Shown: positions 1-8,449 of the stretch, one piece after another
Layout: each line of letters begins with the position of its first letter
Position numbering within the stretch: position 1 is the first letter of the stretch
NCBI GenBank assembly: GCA_002385665.1
Contig: DGDX01000068.1
Coordinates: 7,668-37,466 of the forward strand
DNA: 29,799 bases
Direction: 5' to 3'
Source of the DNA: Firmicutes bacterium UBA3941
Lineage (GTDB): Bacteria; Bacillota; Clostridia; Caldicoprobacterales; UBA3941
The notes under the pieces: model-generated
Database searches by the model: none
The model's input: only the letters and a program-made list of their open reading frames with translations
What the model was told of the DNA's origin: nothing
Translations under genes and position numbers: made by a program

Positions 1-474
1 GGATGGTGTTACAATAGCGCCATTATAACGAAGGATGGAAGCGATTTGGTTAAGCTACCCCAGAGGGTATGTATAGTTGCTCAGACCACGGAGAGGCTGT
101 CCAACTATGAGCAAGCCCTTAAGGTGGTTTCAGAAAAATGCAAGGAGGTGGTCTCCTTTAACACCATCTGCAGTGCCACCAAGGAACGGCAAGCAAGCGC
201 TCATGAAGTTTCGAAGGATGTGGACCTGATGGTCGTTATCGGGGGTAAAAACAGCTCCAACAGCAAAAAGCTCTACGAGATTTGCAGCAAGAATTGTAGC
301 AACACCATCTTTATCGAGAATAGCTCTGAACTGTCAGATGAGATATTAAGCAAAATACTAATAAACGGTATTGAAAGGATCGGGGTGACGGCTGGTGCCT
401 CTACCCCTGATTGGGTTATAAATGAAGTTATCGAAAAACTGGAAAGGTCAGGAAGGGAAATTAAGAATGAATAG
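1..474 (+). CDS. ispH: 4-hydroxy-3-methylbut-2-enyl diphosphate reductase, C-terminal part
   Basis: IspH reduces HMBPP to IPP and DMAPP in the last step of the cytoplasmic MEP isoprenoid pathway, using a 4Fe-4S cluster. The frame is open from base 1, so the gene enters from outside the window and about half is missing. Visible family signatures are [18 protein letters not shown] (containing a cluster cysteine), [13 protein letters not shown] and [12 protein letters not shown] close to the C-terminus. The protein ends shortly after the TAGASTP block, so there is no sign of the C-terminal S1 domains that some clostridial IspH proteins carry. The stop codon overlaps the ispG start (ATGAATAG), which implies translational coupling. 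A TTG at position 46 could be taken as a start but is internal to the conserved domain. Confidence 0.95.
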   Translation, partial: GWCYNSAIITKDGSDLVKLPQRVCIVAQTTERLSNYEQALKVVSEKCKEVVSFNTICSATKERQASAHEVSKDVDLMVVIGGKNSSNSKKLYEICSKNCSNTIFIENSSELSDEILSKILINGIERIGVTAGASTPDWVINEVIEKLERSGREIKNE

Positions 475-1516
475 GGCAAAAACCAGGAAGGTAAGGGTTG
501 GAGATATTGCCTTAGGCGGAGATTCGCCTATAAGCATCCAATCAATGACCAATACGGACACCAGGGACATAATTGCAACAGTATCCCAAATAAGGGATCT
601 GGAGGAGGCGGGTTGCCATATCGTCAGGTGTGCAGTCCCGGACATGGAAGCGGCAGAGGCCCTTGGGGATATAGTAAAGGAAATCAACATTCCCTTGGTC
701 GCAGATATCCATTTTGACTACAGGCTTGCCTTAAGGGCTATAAGGAACGGAGCCCAAAAGCTTAGGATAAATCCCGGTAACATAGGTAGTAGGGATAAGG
801 TCAAGGCGGTAGTAGAAGCGGCTAAGGATAGAGGTATACCAATAAGGATTGGGGTTAACTCCGGCTCATTGCAAAAGGATATACTTCAAAAGTATGGACA
901 GGTATGTCCGGAGGCCCTTGTAGAGAGTGCCTTAAGACACGTCGAGATATTGGACGAGCTAAACTTTGGGGATATCGTTATATCCGTTAAGTCTTCGGAT
1001 GTTTTAGAAACTATCGAATCTTACAGGCTCCTTTCCGAAAGGACGGATTATCCCCTTCATATAGGCGTAACCGAGTCAGGAACCGTAAAGAGGGGGACAA
1101 TAAAATCCAGTGTAGGTATTGGTGCCCTTCTGGCTATGGGTATAGGTGATACTTTGAGGGTATCACTTACCGGAGATCCCGTTGAAGAGGTTGTAGTAGG
1201 GAAGGAGATTTTAAAATCCCTGGGACTCTTAGAAGGCGGTATCGAATTCATTTCATGTCCTACATGTGGCAGGACCCAGATCGATTTGGTAAAGATAGCT
1301 AATGAAGTCGAGGAACGGTTAGGGAACCTAAACAAGAACATTAAGGTTGCCATTATGGGGTGCGCCGTCAATGGTCCCGGAGAGGCGAGGAGAGCCGATA
1401 TTGGAATAGCTGGCGGTAGGGGAGAAGGTTTAATATTTAAAAAGGGTGAGATCATAAAAAAGGTTAAGCAGGAGGACCTAGTTGAAGAACTTATAAAGGA
1501 GATAGAAAAACTTTAA
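467..1516 (+). CDS. ispG: (E)-4-hydroxy-3-methylbut-2-enyl-diphosphate synthase
   Basis: IspG (GcpE) converts MEcPP to HMBPP, the step just before IspH, so the two genes encode consecutive enzymes. The protein has 349 residues, normal for the short bacterial form. Signatures are [11 protein letters not shown] and [14 protein letters not shown] at the N-terminus, the TIM-barrel block [14 protein letters not shown], and the C-terminal 4Fe-4S site: CPTC (C264, C267), [10 protein letters not shown] (C299) with cluster-ligand Glu at 306. An in-frame ATG exists at 422, but the ATG at 467 is preferred because GGAAGGG lies about ten bases before it and the family begins with the basic RKTRxVxVG stretch. 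The ATG overlaps the ispH stop. Confidence 0.96.
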   Translation: MNRAKTRKVRVGDIALGGDSPISIQSMTNTDTRDIIATVSQIRDLEEAGCHIVRCAVPDMEAAEALGDIVKEINIPLVADIHFDYRLALRAIRNGAQKLRINPGNIGSRDKVKAVVEAAKDRGIPIRIGVNSGSLQKDILQKYGQVCPEALVESALRHVEILDELNFGDIVISVKSSDVLETIESYRLLSERTDYPLHIGVTESGTVKRGTIKSSVGIGALLAMGIGDTLRVSLTGDPVEEVVVGKEILKSLGLLEGGIEFISCPTCGRTQIDLVKIANEVEERLGNLNKNIKVAIMGCAVNGPGEARRADIGIAGGRGEGLIFKKGEIIKKVKQEDLVEELIKEIEKL

Positions 1517-1650
1517 AAGTTAATAAGCCAATGGATGTATTTTGCTGCACGAACTATATTTTATAATGAAATCCACTTTTTACAGGAAAATGGTTTATTT
1601 AAGACGCCTTTCATAAATTGAGTTAATAAAGTACAATCAATGGATAAAGA

Positions 1651-1696
1651 AGTAGCCGTCATTTGGAGAATTTCTATTTTCCAAATGACGGCTACT
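1651..1696. terminator. Bidirectional hairpin between ispG and aldo/keto reductase
   Basis: A perfect 17-bp inverted repeat (arms 1651-1667 and 1680-1696, 12-nt loop) lies between two convergent genes. The left arm is AGTAGCCGTCATTTGGA. Position and stem length fit a terminator for both strands, although the U tract after the stem is poor (CTTATAT on the plus strand). Confidence 0.7.
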
Positions 1697-1768
1697 CTTA
1701 TATCTACATAATATGAACCTATGGCTACTTATTCAAGCATGAAGCCCGATGGCAGTTTTGCGTTATAA

Positions 1769-2710
1769 TCAGCCAAATATTCTATCGTATGCATCATTTA
1801 TCATCTTATTTTCTTCATCTGACAAGGACCATTCACCAGCTCCAGCGTTCATTATAGCCTGTTCTGGTGTCCTTGCTCCGACTAATGCCACTGTAATACC
1901 CTCTTGCTTCAGTACCCAGTTAATGGCAACATGGACAACGGGCTTACCACGGGAATCTGCAATCTCCCTCAGCACATCAACCAGGGCAGCTGTCTTGGGC
2001 CAGTTTTCTTCACTAAAGAAATCGTAGAACTTGTCCCGTCTGTCGTCATCATTGAAAATGGGGCGGGTCTTGAACTTGCCTGTCAATGCTCCTGCACCTA
2101 TAGAGCCATAGGAAAGTACTCCTATACCTTTTTCTATACAATAGGGGAGGATTTCATCCTCGATTTCCCTTTGGAGAAGTGAATATGGCGGCTGTAGACT
2201 GACAATTTCACAATACTTAGATGCCTCTTCCATTTGTTCGGGAGAGTAGTTCGATACTCCGACATATCTAACCTTACCCGATTCCACTATTTTACTTAAA
2301 GCGGTAAATGTCTCTTCCAAGGGCGTATTGGGATCTGGCCAGTGTACCTGGTATAGATCCACATAATCCGTTCCCAACCGCTTTAGGGATGCATCTATCT
2401 CTTTGTATAATAACTCTGGAGAGGAATTTCTGCCGGTTTTCCCAACTATATCAATACCGCATTTAGTGGCGATGATTATATCCTCACGTTTTCTACCCTT
2501 TATAGCTTTTCCTACAATTTCTTCAGAGTGACCATTGCCATAAACCGGCGCCGTATCGATGGTATTAATACCGGCATCCAGACTCGCGCGAATGGTGTCT
2601 ATGCTGGCATCATCATCTGATTTGCCCCAAAAGTCGCCACCCATACTCCATGTACCTAGTGCGACTACGGAACAGTTTAAATCACTAGAACCTAATTTCC
2701 TATAAAGCAT
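1769..2710 (-). CDS. Aldo/keto reductase family oxidoreductase
   Basis: This is a 313-residue NAD(P)H-dependent aldo/keto reductase, probably cytoplasmic, that would reduce or oxidise a small carbonyl or sugar compound; the substrate cannot be read from sequence. The catalytic tetrad is visible: Asp52 and Tyr57 in TIDTAPVYGNG, Lys83 in ATKCG, and His123 in YQVHWPD. The C-terminal cofactor-binding block VALVGARTPEQ is also present. The length is typical of the family. The ATG at 2710 is preceded by AGGAGG (2718-2723 region on the minus strand), a strong ribosome binding site. The gene stands alone, converging on ispG through a shared hairpin. Confidence 0.9.
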   Translation of the reverse strand: MLYRKLGSSDLNCSVVALGTWSMGGDFWGKSDDDASIDTIRASLDAGINTIDTAPVYGNGHSEEIVGKAIKGRKREDIIIATKCGIDIVGKTGRNSSPELLYKEIDASLKRLGTDYVDLYQVHWPDPNTPLEETFTALSKIVESGKVRYVGVSNYSPEQMEEASKYCEIVSLQPPYSLLQREIEDEILPYCIEKGIGVLSYGSIGAGALTGKFKTRPIFNDDDRRDKFYDFFSEENWPKTAALVDVLREIADSRGKPVVHVAINWVLKQEGITVALVGARTPEQAIMNAGAGEWSLSDEENKMINDAYDRIFG

Positions 2711-3040
2711 AGTTATTCCTCCTATTAAATTATTATTTAGTTAACCCTTAGGTATAATTCAATAACAGTTTACCGGTTAGGGAACTAAAATATAAAAAAA
2801 TTGTCAGCATCACAGCAGAAAATTTAAACCATATTTTATGTAAAGTTTCCTGTTTCTGCCCCTTATATATTATATACATTAATCCTATCCTCTGCAACTA
2901 CACAAAAAATAGCGGACCCTGATGTAATTATTGCATATCAGCTTAACCCGTAGGAGTTTGCACTCAAATCACCGTTAAAATGCGGAGAACGGAAATGGCT
3001 TCTGGAAAGGGGTCAGGCTGTTTATAATCAACTGGGAGAG
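2711..3040. other. Intergenic region holding a remnant of a PAS domain
   Basis: There is no complete gene here. From 2954 to 3040, in frame with the EAL gene downstream, the translation reads like the C-terminal half of a PAS domain (ERKWLLERGQAVYNQLGEV), but it is cut off by an in-frame TAG at 2951-2953 and contains no start codon. The first part of the region is AT-rich and would carry the minus-strand promoter of the aldo/keto reductase; I could not pick out convincing -35/-10 boxes. Confidence 0.6.
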
Positions 3041-4402
3041 GTGGAGGCTCTTGAGGGAATAATCCTGGACATATCGGACCGGAAAGAGATGGAGTACGAC
3101 CTTAGATACAATTATGAACACGATACTTGGACGGGACTATATAACCGCAGGTATCTGTTAGATCTGTTAAGACGTGATATAAACAGGTTGATGCGGGAAA
3201 AAAGAGCACTTGTAGATATAAACTTAAGTACTGTACAGTCTTTGACCCTTACGTATGGCTTTCAGTATAGCCAGGAACTGATTAAAAATGTAGCCCATGC
3301 CCTCAGATTCCATTGCAGCGAAAATCGTATACTATTTAGAGTGCAGGAAAATCAATTTGTCTTCTATATAAAGGCTTATGAGAACAGGGATGAGCTGCAA
3401 AAGTTCTGCAGCGGCTTAGCTGATACCTTAGGGTCAATACTAACCGTTGAAAGGATTGGCGGGGGTATTGGGGTTTTGGAGATAGATGATAATAATAAAT
3501 CCGATATAGAACAGCTATTAAAAAATCTGCTTATCGCATCTGAGACAGCTATAAACGATCTGGATAGGATGATAGGGGTTCGATTCTTTGATAGGGAGAT
3601 GGAGACCCAGGTTACTCGGGAAGAGATGATTAAGCACGAACTGGCCAGGGTCGCAGCTGATAAGGAAGGCAATGGACTATTTTTACAATACCAGCCCATA
3701 TTGGATCTCAGGACCAACAGAATATATGGTTTTGAAGCTCTGGCCAGGTTAAAGGTTGACAACTTGGGCCTTATACCCCCATTGGAGTTTATACCAATTG
3801 CAGAAAAAACCAAGCTCATCATACCTGTGGGCGAAAGGATTATTCATCGGGCATTTAGCTTTCAAAGGAAGCTGATGCAACGCGGGTACAATGATATCAT
3901 CGTGTCTGTTAATATCTCTCCAATTCAGCTGTTCAGGGAGGATTTTGCTGAGTTTCTATGCGGTTGTATGCGCCAGGCAGGGGTAAATCCGCAAAATGTA
4001 ATTCTGGAGATAACAGAATCGGTTTTTGCCTCCAACTATGAAAATATTAATGTTATAGTCGAGAAATTAAAATATTGTGGAGTAAGAATTGCTCTGGATG
4101 ATTTTGGAACGGGGTATTCATCCCTGGCACAGAGCCGAGATATAAATGCCAATTATCTAAAGATCGATAAGTCTTTTGTAGATGAACTTTTACCGTTGAA
4201 AGAAGACTCAATAACCGGCGACATTATATCGATGGCTCATAAAATGAATCATTGTGTCGTTGCAGAGGGTATAGAGGAGGAAAAACAGAGGCAATACCTA
4301 TTGGAAAATGGATGCGATTTGATTCAAGGCTACTTAATAAGCAGGCCTCTCGACAAAAACCTGGCATTTGAATTTCTGGAAAAACACAACCAAGGACCAT
4401 AG
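3041..4402 (+). CDS. Truncated PAS-(degenerate GGDEF)-EAL cyclic-di-GMP phosphodiesterase
   Basis: EAL domains hydrolyse cyclic di-GMP to pGpG. The order is a PAC tail (residues 1-20, LEGIILDISDRKEME), a GGDEF-like domain (about 25-195, starting DTWTGLYNRRYL) and an EAL domain (about 205-448). In the GGDEF domain the signature is replaced by RVQENQFVF, so cyclase activity is unlikely. The EAL site looks complete: EALAR (Glu232), VNISPIQL, ILEITES, LDDFGTGYSS (Asp353-Asp354), LKIDKSF, VVAEGIE and IQGYLISRP. The only in-frame start is a GTG at 3041 with a purine-rich stretch directly against it, which is poor spacing. The PAS domain is cut by a stop at 2951, so this may be a decayed longer gene or one with an unrecognised start. 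Confidence 0.85.
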   Translation: MEALEGIILDISDRKEMEYDLRYNYEHDTWTGLYNRRYLLDLLRRDINRLMREKRALVDINLSTVQSLTLTYGFQYSQELIKNVAHALRFHCSENRILFRVQENQFVFYIKAYENRDELQKFCSGLADTLGSILTVERIGGGIGVLEIDDNNKSDIEQLLKNLLIASETAINDLDRMIGVRFFDREMETQVTREEMIKHELARVAADKEGNGLFLQYQPILDLRTNRIYGFEALARLKVDNLGLIPPLEFIPIAEKTKLIIPVGERIIHRAFSFQRKLMQRGYNDIIVSVNISPIQLFREDFAEFLCGCMRQAGVNPQNVILEITESVFASNYENINVIVEKLKYCGVRIALDDFGTGYSSLAQSRDINANYLKIDKSFVDELLPLKEDSITGDIISMAHKMNHCVVAEGIEEEKQRQYLLENGCDLIQGYLISRPLDKNLAFEFLEKHNQGP

Positions 4403-4471
4403 CGATTCCCTCCCATATAACCTTTTTTGTGAATTTTAGAGCCGGCTATATTAGAAGTATTTAGTATTTTC

Positions 4472-4501
4472 TTGACCATCCAGGCAAATAAAGTATATAA
4501 T
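4472..4501 (+). promoter_or_regulatory. Sigma-A-type promoter for the VanY-like gene
   Basis: TTGACC (4472-4477) and TATAAT (4496-4501) are separated by 18 bases. Transcription would begin near 4508, giving a leader of about 50 nt before the GTG start at 4560. Confidence 0.65.
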
Positions 4502-4559
4502 TGGCATATGGATACAAAATTTGCTAGTCAGCTGGTGCTTCTAAAGGGGATGGTATCTG

Positions 4560-5594
4560 GTGCCAGTCGATAATAATGGAAATATAGATGTGGGGTCTAT
4601 ATCTAAAGGAGAGAAACAAAGGTATCTTAGCCTTGGAATCGGTGCCTTTATTATTATAATGATTTTTAGTACGGTGCTTATGCTCATGGGGGGTCAATTC
4701 CATGACCCAGACCAAAATAAGCCGATTAAAAACCAGGAATTCGGAGAGAAAACAGTCATTCCAGTCGAAGATATGACTATGGGATCAAGGGGTTCTACCA
4801 TAATATCAGGCAGGGCCAGGATGTCAAGAAGTATAAGAAGCCTTGCCATGTCAAGTAACACCGTTGATCAGGACGCTAAAAGGATGGGCAGTCTTGGCAT
4901 GGTCAAGGGGCTAATGGATGGACATAAGAACAAAACCAGTGATAGGGGATTTAAGGGCAATGAACATCGCAGGGGTTATAGGAAAGCCATAACAGCGGAT
5001 ATAAATGTGGAAGACCTGGACAAGCCCCAGAGCCCTTTGAATGATTGGCGTATAATGTTGGTGAATGCTGATAATCCGGTACCGAAGGGGTACAACATAA
5101 AGCTTGCCACTATAGAGGGGGCTGTCTTATTTGATGAAAGGGCTGCGGATGATCTCAAGAACCTACTAAAGGATTGCAGACGGGAAACAAATTATCAGCT
5201 TAGAGTACGGACAGGTTATAGGAGCAGGGCAATCCAAGATGGTATATATAGGGCAAAGATAAGGAATCATATGGATAGGGGTAAATCCAGGGCAGAGGCC
5301 GAAAGGCTGGCGAGGAACTACATCGCTGTTCCGGGAACCAGTGAACACGAGATTGGCCTGGCAGTGGATTTCAATACTCTGGAGGTCGACTTTGAGAATA
5401 CCCCAGCCTATAAATGGCTGGAAGAAAATGCCCATAAATATGGATTTATTCTGAGATATCCCAAGGAAAAGCAGTCTATAACAAAGATAAAGTATGAGCC
5501 CTGGCATTTTAGATACGTAGGTCCTGTTCACGCCAGAATAATGAAATCATACAATCTCTGCTTGGAAGAATATATTGATTACCTAAGAAATTAG
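4560..5594 (+). CDS. VanY-like D-alanyl-D-alanine carboxypeptidase (peptidase M15B)
   Basis: Enzymes of this family trim the terminal D-Ala from peptidoglycan stem peptides outside the membrane and use zinc. The 344-residue protein has one N-terminal membrane segment (about 22-45, IIIMIFSTVLMLM), a basic low-complexity linker (about 60-165), and a C-terminal M15B domain. Zinc and catalytic motifs are SEHEIGLAVDF (His263, Asp270) and EPWHFRYVG (Glu313, His316), with GYRS upstream. A cytoplasmic N-terminus and an extracellular catalytic domain are inferred. The start is GTG, supported by AAAGGGG nine bases upstream. No van resistance genes flank it, so housekeeping cell-wall remodelling is more likely than glycopeptide resistance. 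Confidence 0.9.
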   Translation: MPVDNNGNIDVGSISKGEKQRYLSLGIGAFIIIMIFSTVLMLMGGQFHDPDQNKPIKNQEFGEKTVIPVEDMTMGSRGSTIISGRARMSRSIRSLAMSSNTVDQDAKRMGSLGMVKGLMDGHKNKTSDRGFKGNEHRRGYRKAITADINVEDLDKPQSPLNDWRIMLVNADNPVPKGYNIKLATIEGAVLFDERAADDLKNLLKDCRRETNYQLRVRTGYRSRAIQDGIYRAKIRNHMDRGKSRAEAERLARNYIAVPGTSEHEIGLAVDFNTLEVDFENTPAYKWLEENAHKYGFILRYPKEKQSITKIKYEPWHFRYVGPVHARIMKSYNLCLEEYIDYLRN

Positions 5595-5955
5595 TTTTCT
5601 ATCGTTGTTTTCCATTCTAATTAGTCACTGTGTAACGAATTTATGTGCATGTGTTGTCATTCATATGTCCGTAATAGCTATTGAACGTTAAGTTACATCT
5701 TTATATAGGAGTATGGTTTATTCCGGCGGCTTCCAAAATACATCAGGAAGCTGTCTTAATATTATCTGCCTCCACAAATTCATTCCCTCGGACTAATCAT
5801 TCATTATAAATAACCGTTTAAAGGATTGTCTAGTAATTTTGAATATTGTCATCATCTTTCAAATTCCTTGGACTTAAGGAGATGCAGTATAAATGAAGGG
5901 ATATGGTAGATAATAGTAGAATTATATATTCATGTGTATACGAAGGAGTGATTTT
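5595..5955. other. Leader region upstream of the sulfatase
   Basis: There is no gene. The region is AT-rich. A weak hairpin (GGCTTCC/GGAAGCT, about 5732-5753) is present. Near the sulfatase start, 5916-5929 carries GTAGAATTATATAT, which recurs exactly at 7478-7491 before the next gene, with further similarity on both sides. No strong consensus promoter was identified. Confidence 0.5.
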
Positions 5956-7425
5956 ATGGCAGCTAATAAAACTCCCAATGTGATCCTTGTCTACGCCGAT
6001 GATTTAGGTTACGGGGATCTAACCTGCTATGGCGGTGTGGGAGTAGAAACCCCCAATGTGGACAGGCTTTTGGAAAACGGAATAAAATTTACTGATGGGT
6101 ATTCCACATCCGCTGTATGTACGCCGGCAAGGTACAGCCTGCTGACGGGGGAATATCCCTTTAGAAACCCCAAAACCCACATCCTGCCCGGGAATGCCCC
6201 CTGTATCATAAGCAAGGAGAAGCTAACCCTGCCAAAGGTCTTTAAAAGCGCGGGATATAATACAGCGGTCATCGGAAAATGGCATCTGGGTTTAGGAGAG
6301 GGAAATCTGGATTGGAATAAGGAGATTACCCATACCCCTAATGACGTAGGTTTTGACTATTCCTTCATCTTCCCGGCTACCAATGACCGGGTCCCCTGTG
6401 TATACATAGAGAACAGAAGAGTGAAAGGGCTTGATCCTGACGATCCCATAGAGGTATCCTATACGGATGAATGCCCCTACGACGATATCGTGACAGCAAC
6501 CAAAAATCCGGAGCTTTTACGGATGAGACATAGCCATGGCCATGACCAGAGCATAGTTAATGGCATAGGAAGGATTGGCTATATGCGTGGTGGTAGGGAT
6601 GCCCTATGGAGGGATGAGGACCTGGCGGAAGATTTTTTGGATAAGGTGAAGGATTTTATCAGTGCAAATAATAAAAATCCGTTCTTTATCTACTATGCGC
6701 TGCATCAGCCCCATGTGCCTCGGGTACCCAATCCCAGGTTTGTTGGTGCAAGTGGGCTTGGACCTCGGGGAGATGTGATCGCAGAACTGGATTGGTGTGT
6801 AGGGGAACTGGTCAGTCATCTGGATGCCGAAGGCCTGTTGGAAGACACCATTATCATATTTTCCAGCGATAATGGGCCTGTTTTGGATGACGGTTATTTG
6901 GATGATTCGCCAAGGCTTAATAGGGCTTGTAGGCATAAGCCCGCCGGGCCGCTTCGTGGAGGCAAATACAGCAAATTTGAAGGTGGGGCCAGGGTTCCCT
7001 TAATCGTCTCCTGGGCTTCCCATATAAAACCACAAACCTCCTCCGCCCTGGTCAGCCAAGTGGATTTTGTGGCCTCCTTTGCATCAATGTTGGGTGTTGA
7101 CCTGGATGACTGGGCTCCGGACAGCTTGGATATGATTGATGTATTACTGGGCAAATCCCATATAGGGAGGGAAGAAATATTTGCGGAGGATTTAGCCAAA
7201 AGCCATTTTTTAAGGCAGGGCAAATGGACATACCTGCAGCCCCATGAAGGCATCGCGATAAACTACCACACAGATACAGAACTGGGTACATCCCTAGATC
7301 CTCAGCTCTATAATATGGAATATGATATAGGCCAGCGAGAAAATGTCGCACAATGGCATATGGACATCGTGGAAAAAATGGATAAGCGCATCCAGGAGAT
7401 TAAGGCTGGGAAAAGAACAAGATAA
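5956..7425 (+). CDS. Type I sulfatase (Cys-type, S1 family), probably glycan sulfatase
   Basis: Sulfatases hydrolyse sulfate esters; S1 enzymes often act on sulfated glycans. The 489-residue protein opens with NVILVYADDLGYGD (calcium-binding Asp pair), then CTPAR at Cys55-Arg59, the CxPxR motif whose cysteine is converted to formylglycine. IGKWHLG and SSDNGP are further family motifs. The Cys form requires an FGE or anaerobic radical-SAM maturase (anSME), not found in this window. An upstream in-frame ATG at 5932 exists, but ATG 5956 is chosen because GAAGGAG lies about seven bases before it and the conserved strand starts right after. There is no signal peptide, so desulfation of imported sugars in the cytoplasm is inferred. 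The isomerase and dehydrogenase that follow suggest a shared pathway. Confidence 0.93.
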   Translation: MAANKTPNVILVYADDLGYGDLTCYGGVGVETPNVDRLLENGIKFTDGYSTSAVCTPARYSLLTGEYPFRNPKTHILPGNAPCIISKEKLTLPKVFKSAGYNTAVIGKWHLGLGEGNLDWNKEITHTPNDVGFDYSFIFPATNDRVPCVYIENRRVKGLDPDDPIEVSYTDECPYDDIVTATKNPELLRMRHSHGHDQSIVNGIGRIGYMRGGRDALWRDEDLAEDFLDKVKDFISANNKNPFFIYYALHQPHVPRVPNPRFVGASGLGPRGDVIAELDWCVGELVSHLDAEGLLEDTIIIFSSDNGPVLDDGYLDDSPRLNRACRHKPAGPLRGGKYSKFEGGARVPLIVSWASHIKPQTSSALVSQVDFVASFASMLGVDLDDWAPDSLDMIDVLLGKSHIGREEIFAEDLAKSHFLRQGKWTYLQPHEGIAINYHTDTELGTSLDPQLYNMEYDIGQRENVAQWHMDIVEKMDKRIQEIKAGKRTR

Positions 7426-7620
7426 TATTATATATTTTACATAGTGTATTAAAAAATGAAGGTATAGGACAGATATCGTAGAATTATATATGTATCCCAA
7501 TCTATACAGAAGGATTGTGCCATAAACAAGGACAGGATTATAGAGATAGTATAAGACATCTTCTTGTATAGGGTTTGGGAGTATTTAGCTTTGCGACAAT
7601 AGTACATAGGGGGGCTAAAA

Positions 7621-8376
7621 ATGCGTATATCCGTAAATGTTGAGGCTGTTTTTAGTGGATGGGATTTTTTTGATGCTATGGAGGCCGTTAAAGAAGCAGG
7701 ACTGGACGCCTTCGAATTTTGGACATGGTGGAATAAGGATATCGATGAAATAGACAGGGCAAGGACCAGTCTGGGATTGGAAACTACGGCTATTTGTACA
7801 AAATTTATTAGTTTGGTTGATCCTGACAAGAGGCAGGAATACAAGGATGCCCTAAGGGACAGCCTGAAAGTGGCAAAGATTCTTGGATGCAAGAATATTA
7901 TATCCCAAGTGGGGGATGAAATTCCCGGTATCCCCAGGGAAACCCAAAAGCTAAGTATTGTGGAAGGCCTAAAGTCATGTGTTCCCATGCTTGAGAAGGC
8001 GGGAGTAACCCTGGTCTTTGAACCCTTAAATACCCTGGTGGATCATTATGGGTATTTTCTATGGTCCTCGGAAGAAGCCTTTGATATCCAAGGTATGATA
8101 GGGAGCGATAATGTAAAGGTACTTTACGACATCTACCATCAACAGATTATGGAAGGGCATCTCATCTCCAGGATTACAAAGAATATAGATAGGATTGGAT
8201 ATTTTCATGCGGCAGGCAACCCTGGAAGACATGAACTAACGACCGGGGAAATCAATTATCCTGAGGTATTTAGGGCTATAAGGGAAGCGGGCTACAAAGG
8301 CTTTGTCGGCCTTGAATACTTCCCCTTAGAAGAACCTTTAAAGGGGCTAAAGGAATTAGTCTCTTTGATAGGATAA
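7621..8376 (+). CDS. Sugar phosphate isomerase/epimerase, hydroxypyruvate isomerase-like
   Basis: This is a 251-residue xylose-isomerase-like TIM barrel, likely a metal-dependent aldose/ketose isomerase or epimerase. Its overall layout resembles Hyi (hydroxypyruvate isomerase). Probable metal and catalytic residues are Glu134 (FEPLN), Asp170 and His173 (LYDIYHQQ), His196 (YFHAAGNPGRHEL) and Glu232 (GLEYFP). A GGGGGG ribosome binding site precedes the ATG. It lies 195 bases after the sulfatase and 73 bases before a Gfo/Idh/MocA dehydrogenase, so it probably acts on a sugar acid or keto-sugar from the same pathway. The hydroxypyruvate activity itself is not proven by sequence. Confidence 0.85.
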   Translation: MRISVNVEAVFSGWDFFDAMEAVKEAGLDAFEFWTWWNKDIDEIDRARTSLGLETTAICTKFISLVDPDKRQEYKDALRDSLKVAKILGCKNIISQVGDEIPGIPRETQKLSIVEGLKSCVPMLEKAGVTLVFEPLNTLVDHYGYFLWSSEEAFDIQGMIGSDNVKVLYDIYHQQIMEGHLISRITKNIDRIGYFHAAGNPGRHELTTGEINYPEVFRAIREAGYKGFVGLEYFPLEEPLKGLKELVSLIG

Positions 8377-8449
8377 AAGCATTATAGAATTAGTAAAGCG
8401 GGATTCTTGATAAATTTTTACTATTTAAGTATTAAAGGGGGTTATCGTC

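Noticed and set aside
3376..3822. 148-codon minus-strand frame inside the EAL gene
   Set aside because: Serine- and leucine-rich translation, typical of an antisense shadow; the plus strand has complete EAL motifs.
4560..5594. VanY gene as part of a glycopeptide-resistance cluster
   Set aside because: No vanH, vanA, vanX or two-component regulator genes flank it.
5732..5753. Short hairpin GGCTTCC/GGAAGCT after the VanY-like gene
   Set aside because: Only six or seven base pairs with an 11-nt loop and no T run, about 140 bases past the stop; too weak to call a terminator.
7449..7988. 179-codon open frame on the minus strand over the isomerase start
   Set aside because: It lies opposite a strongly recognised TIM-barrel gene and its own upstream leader, and its translation shows no domain or ribosome binding site.
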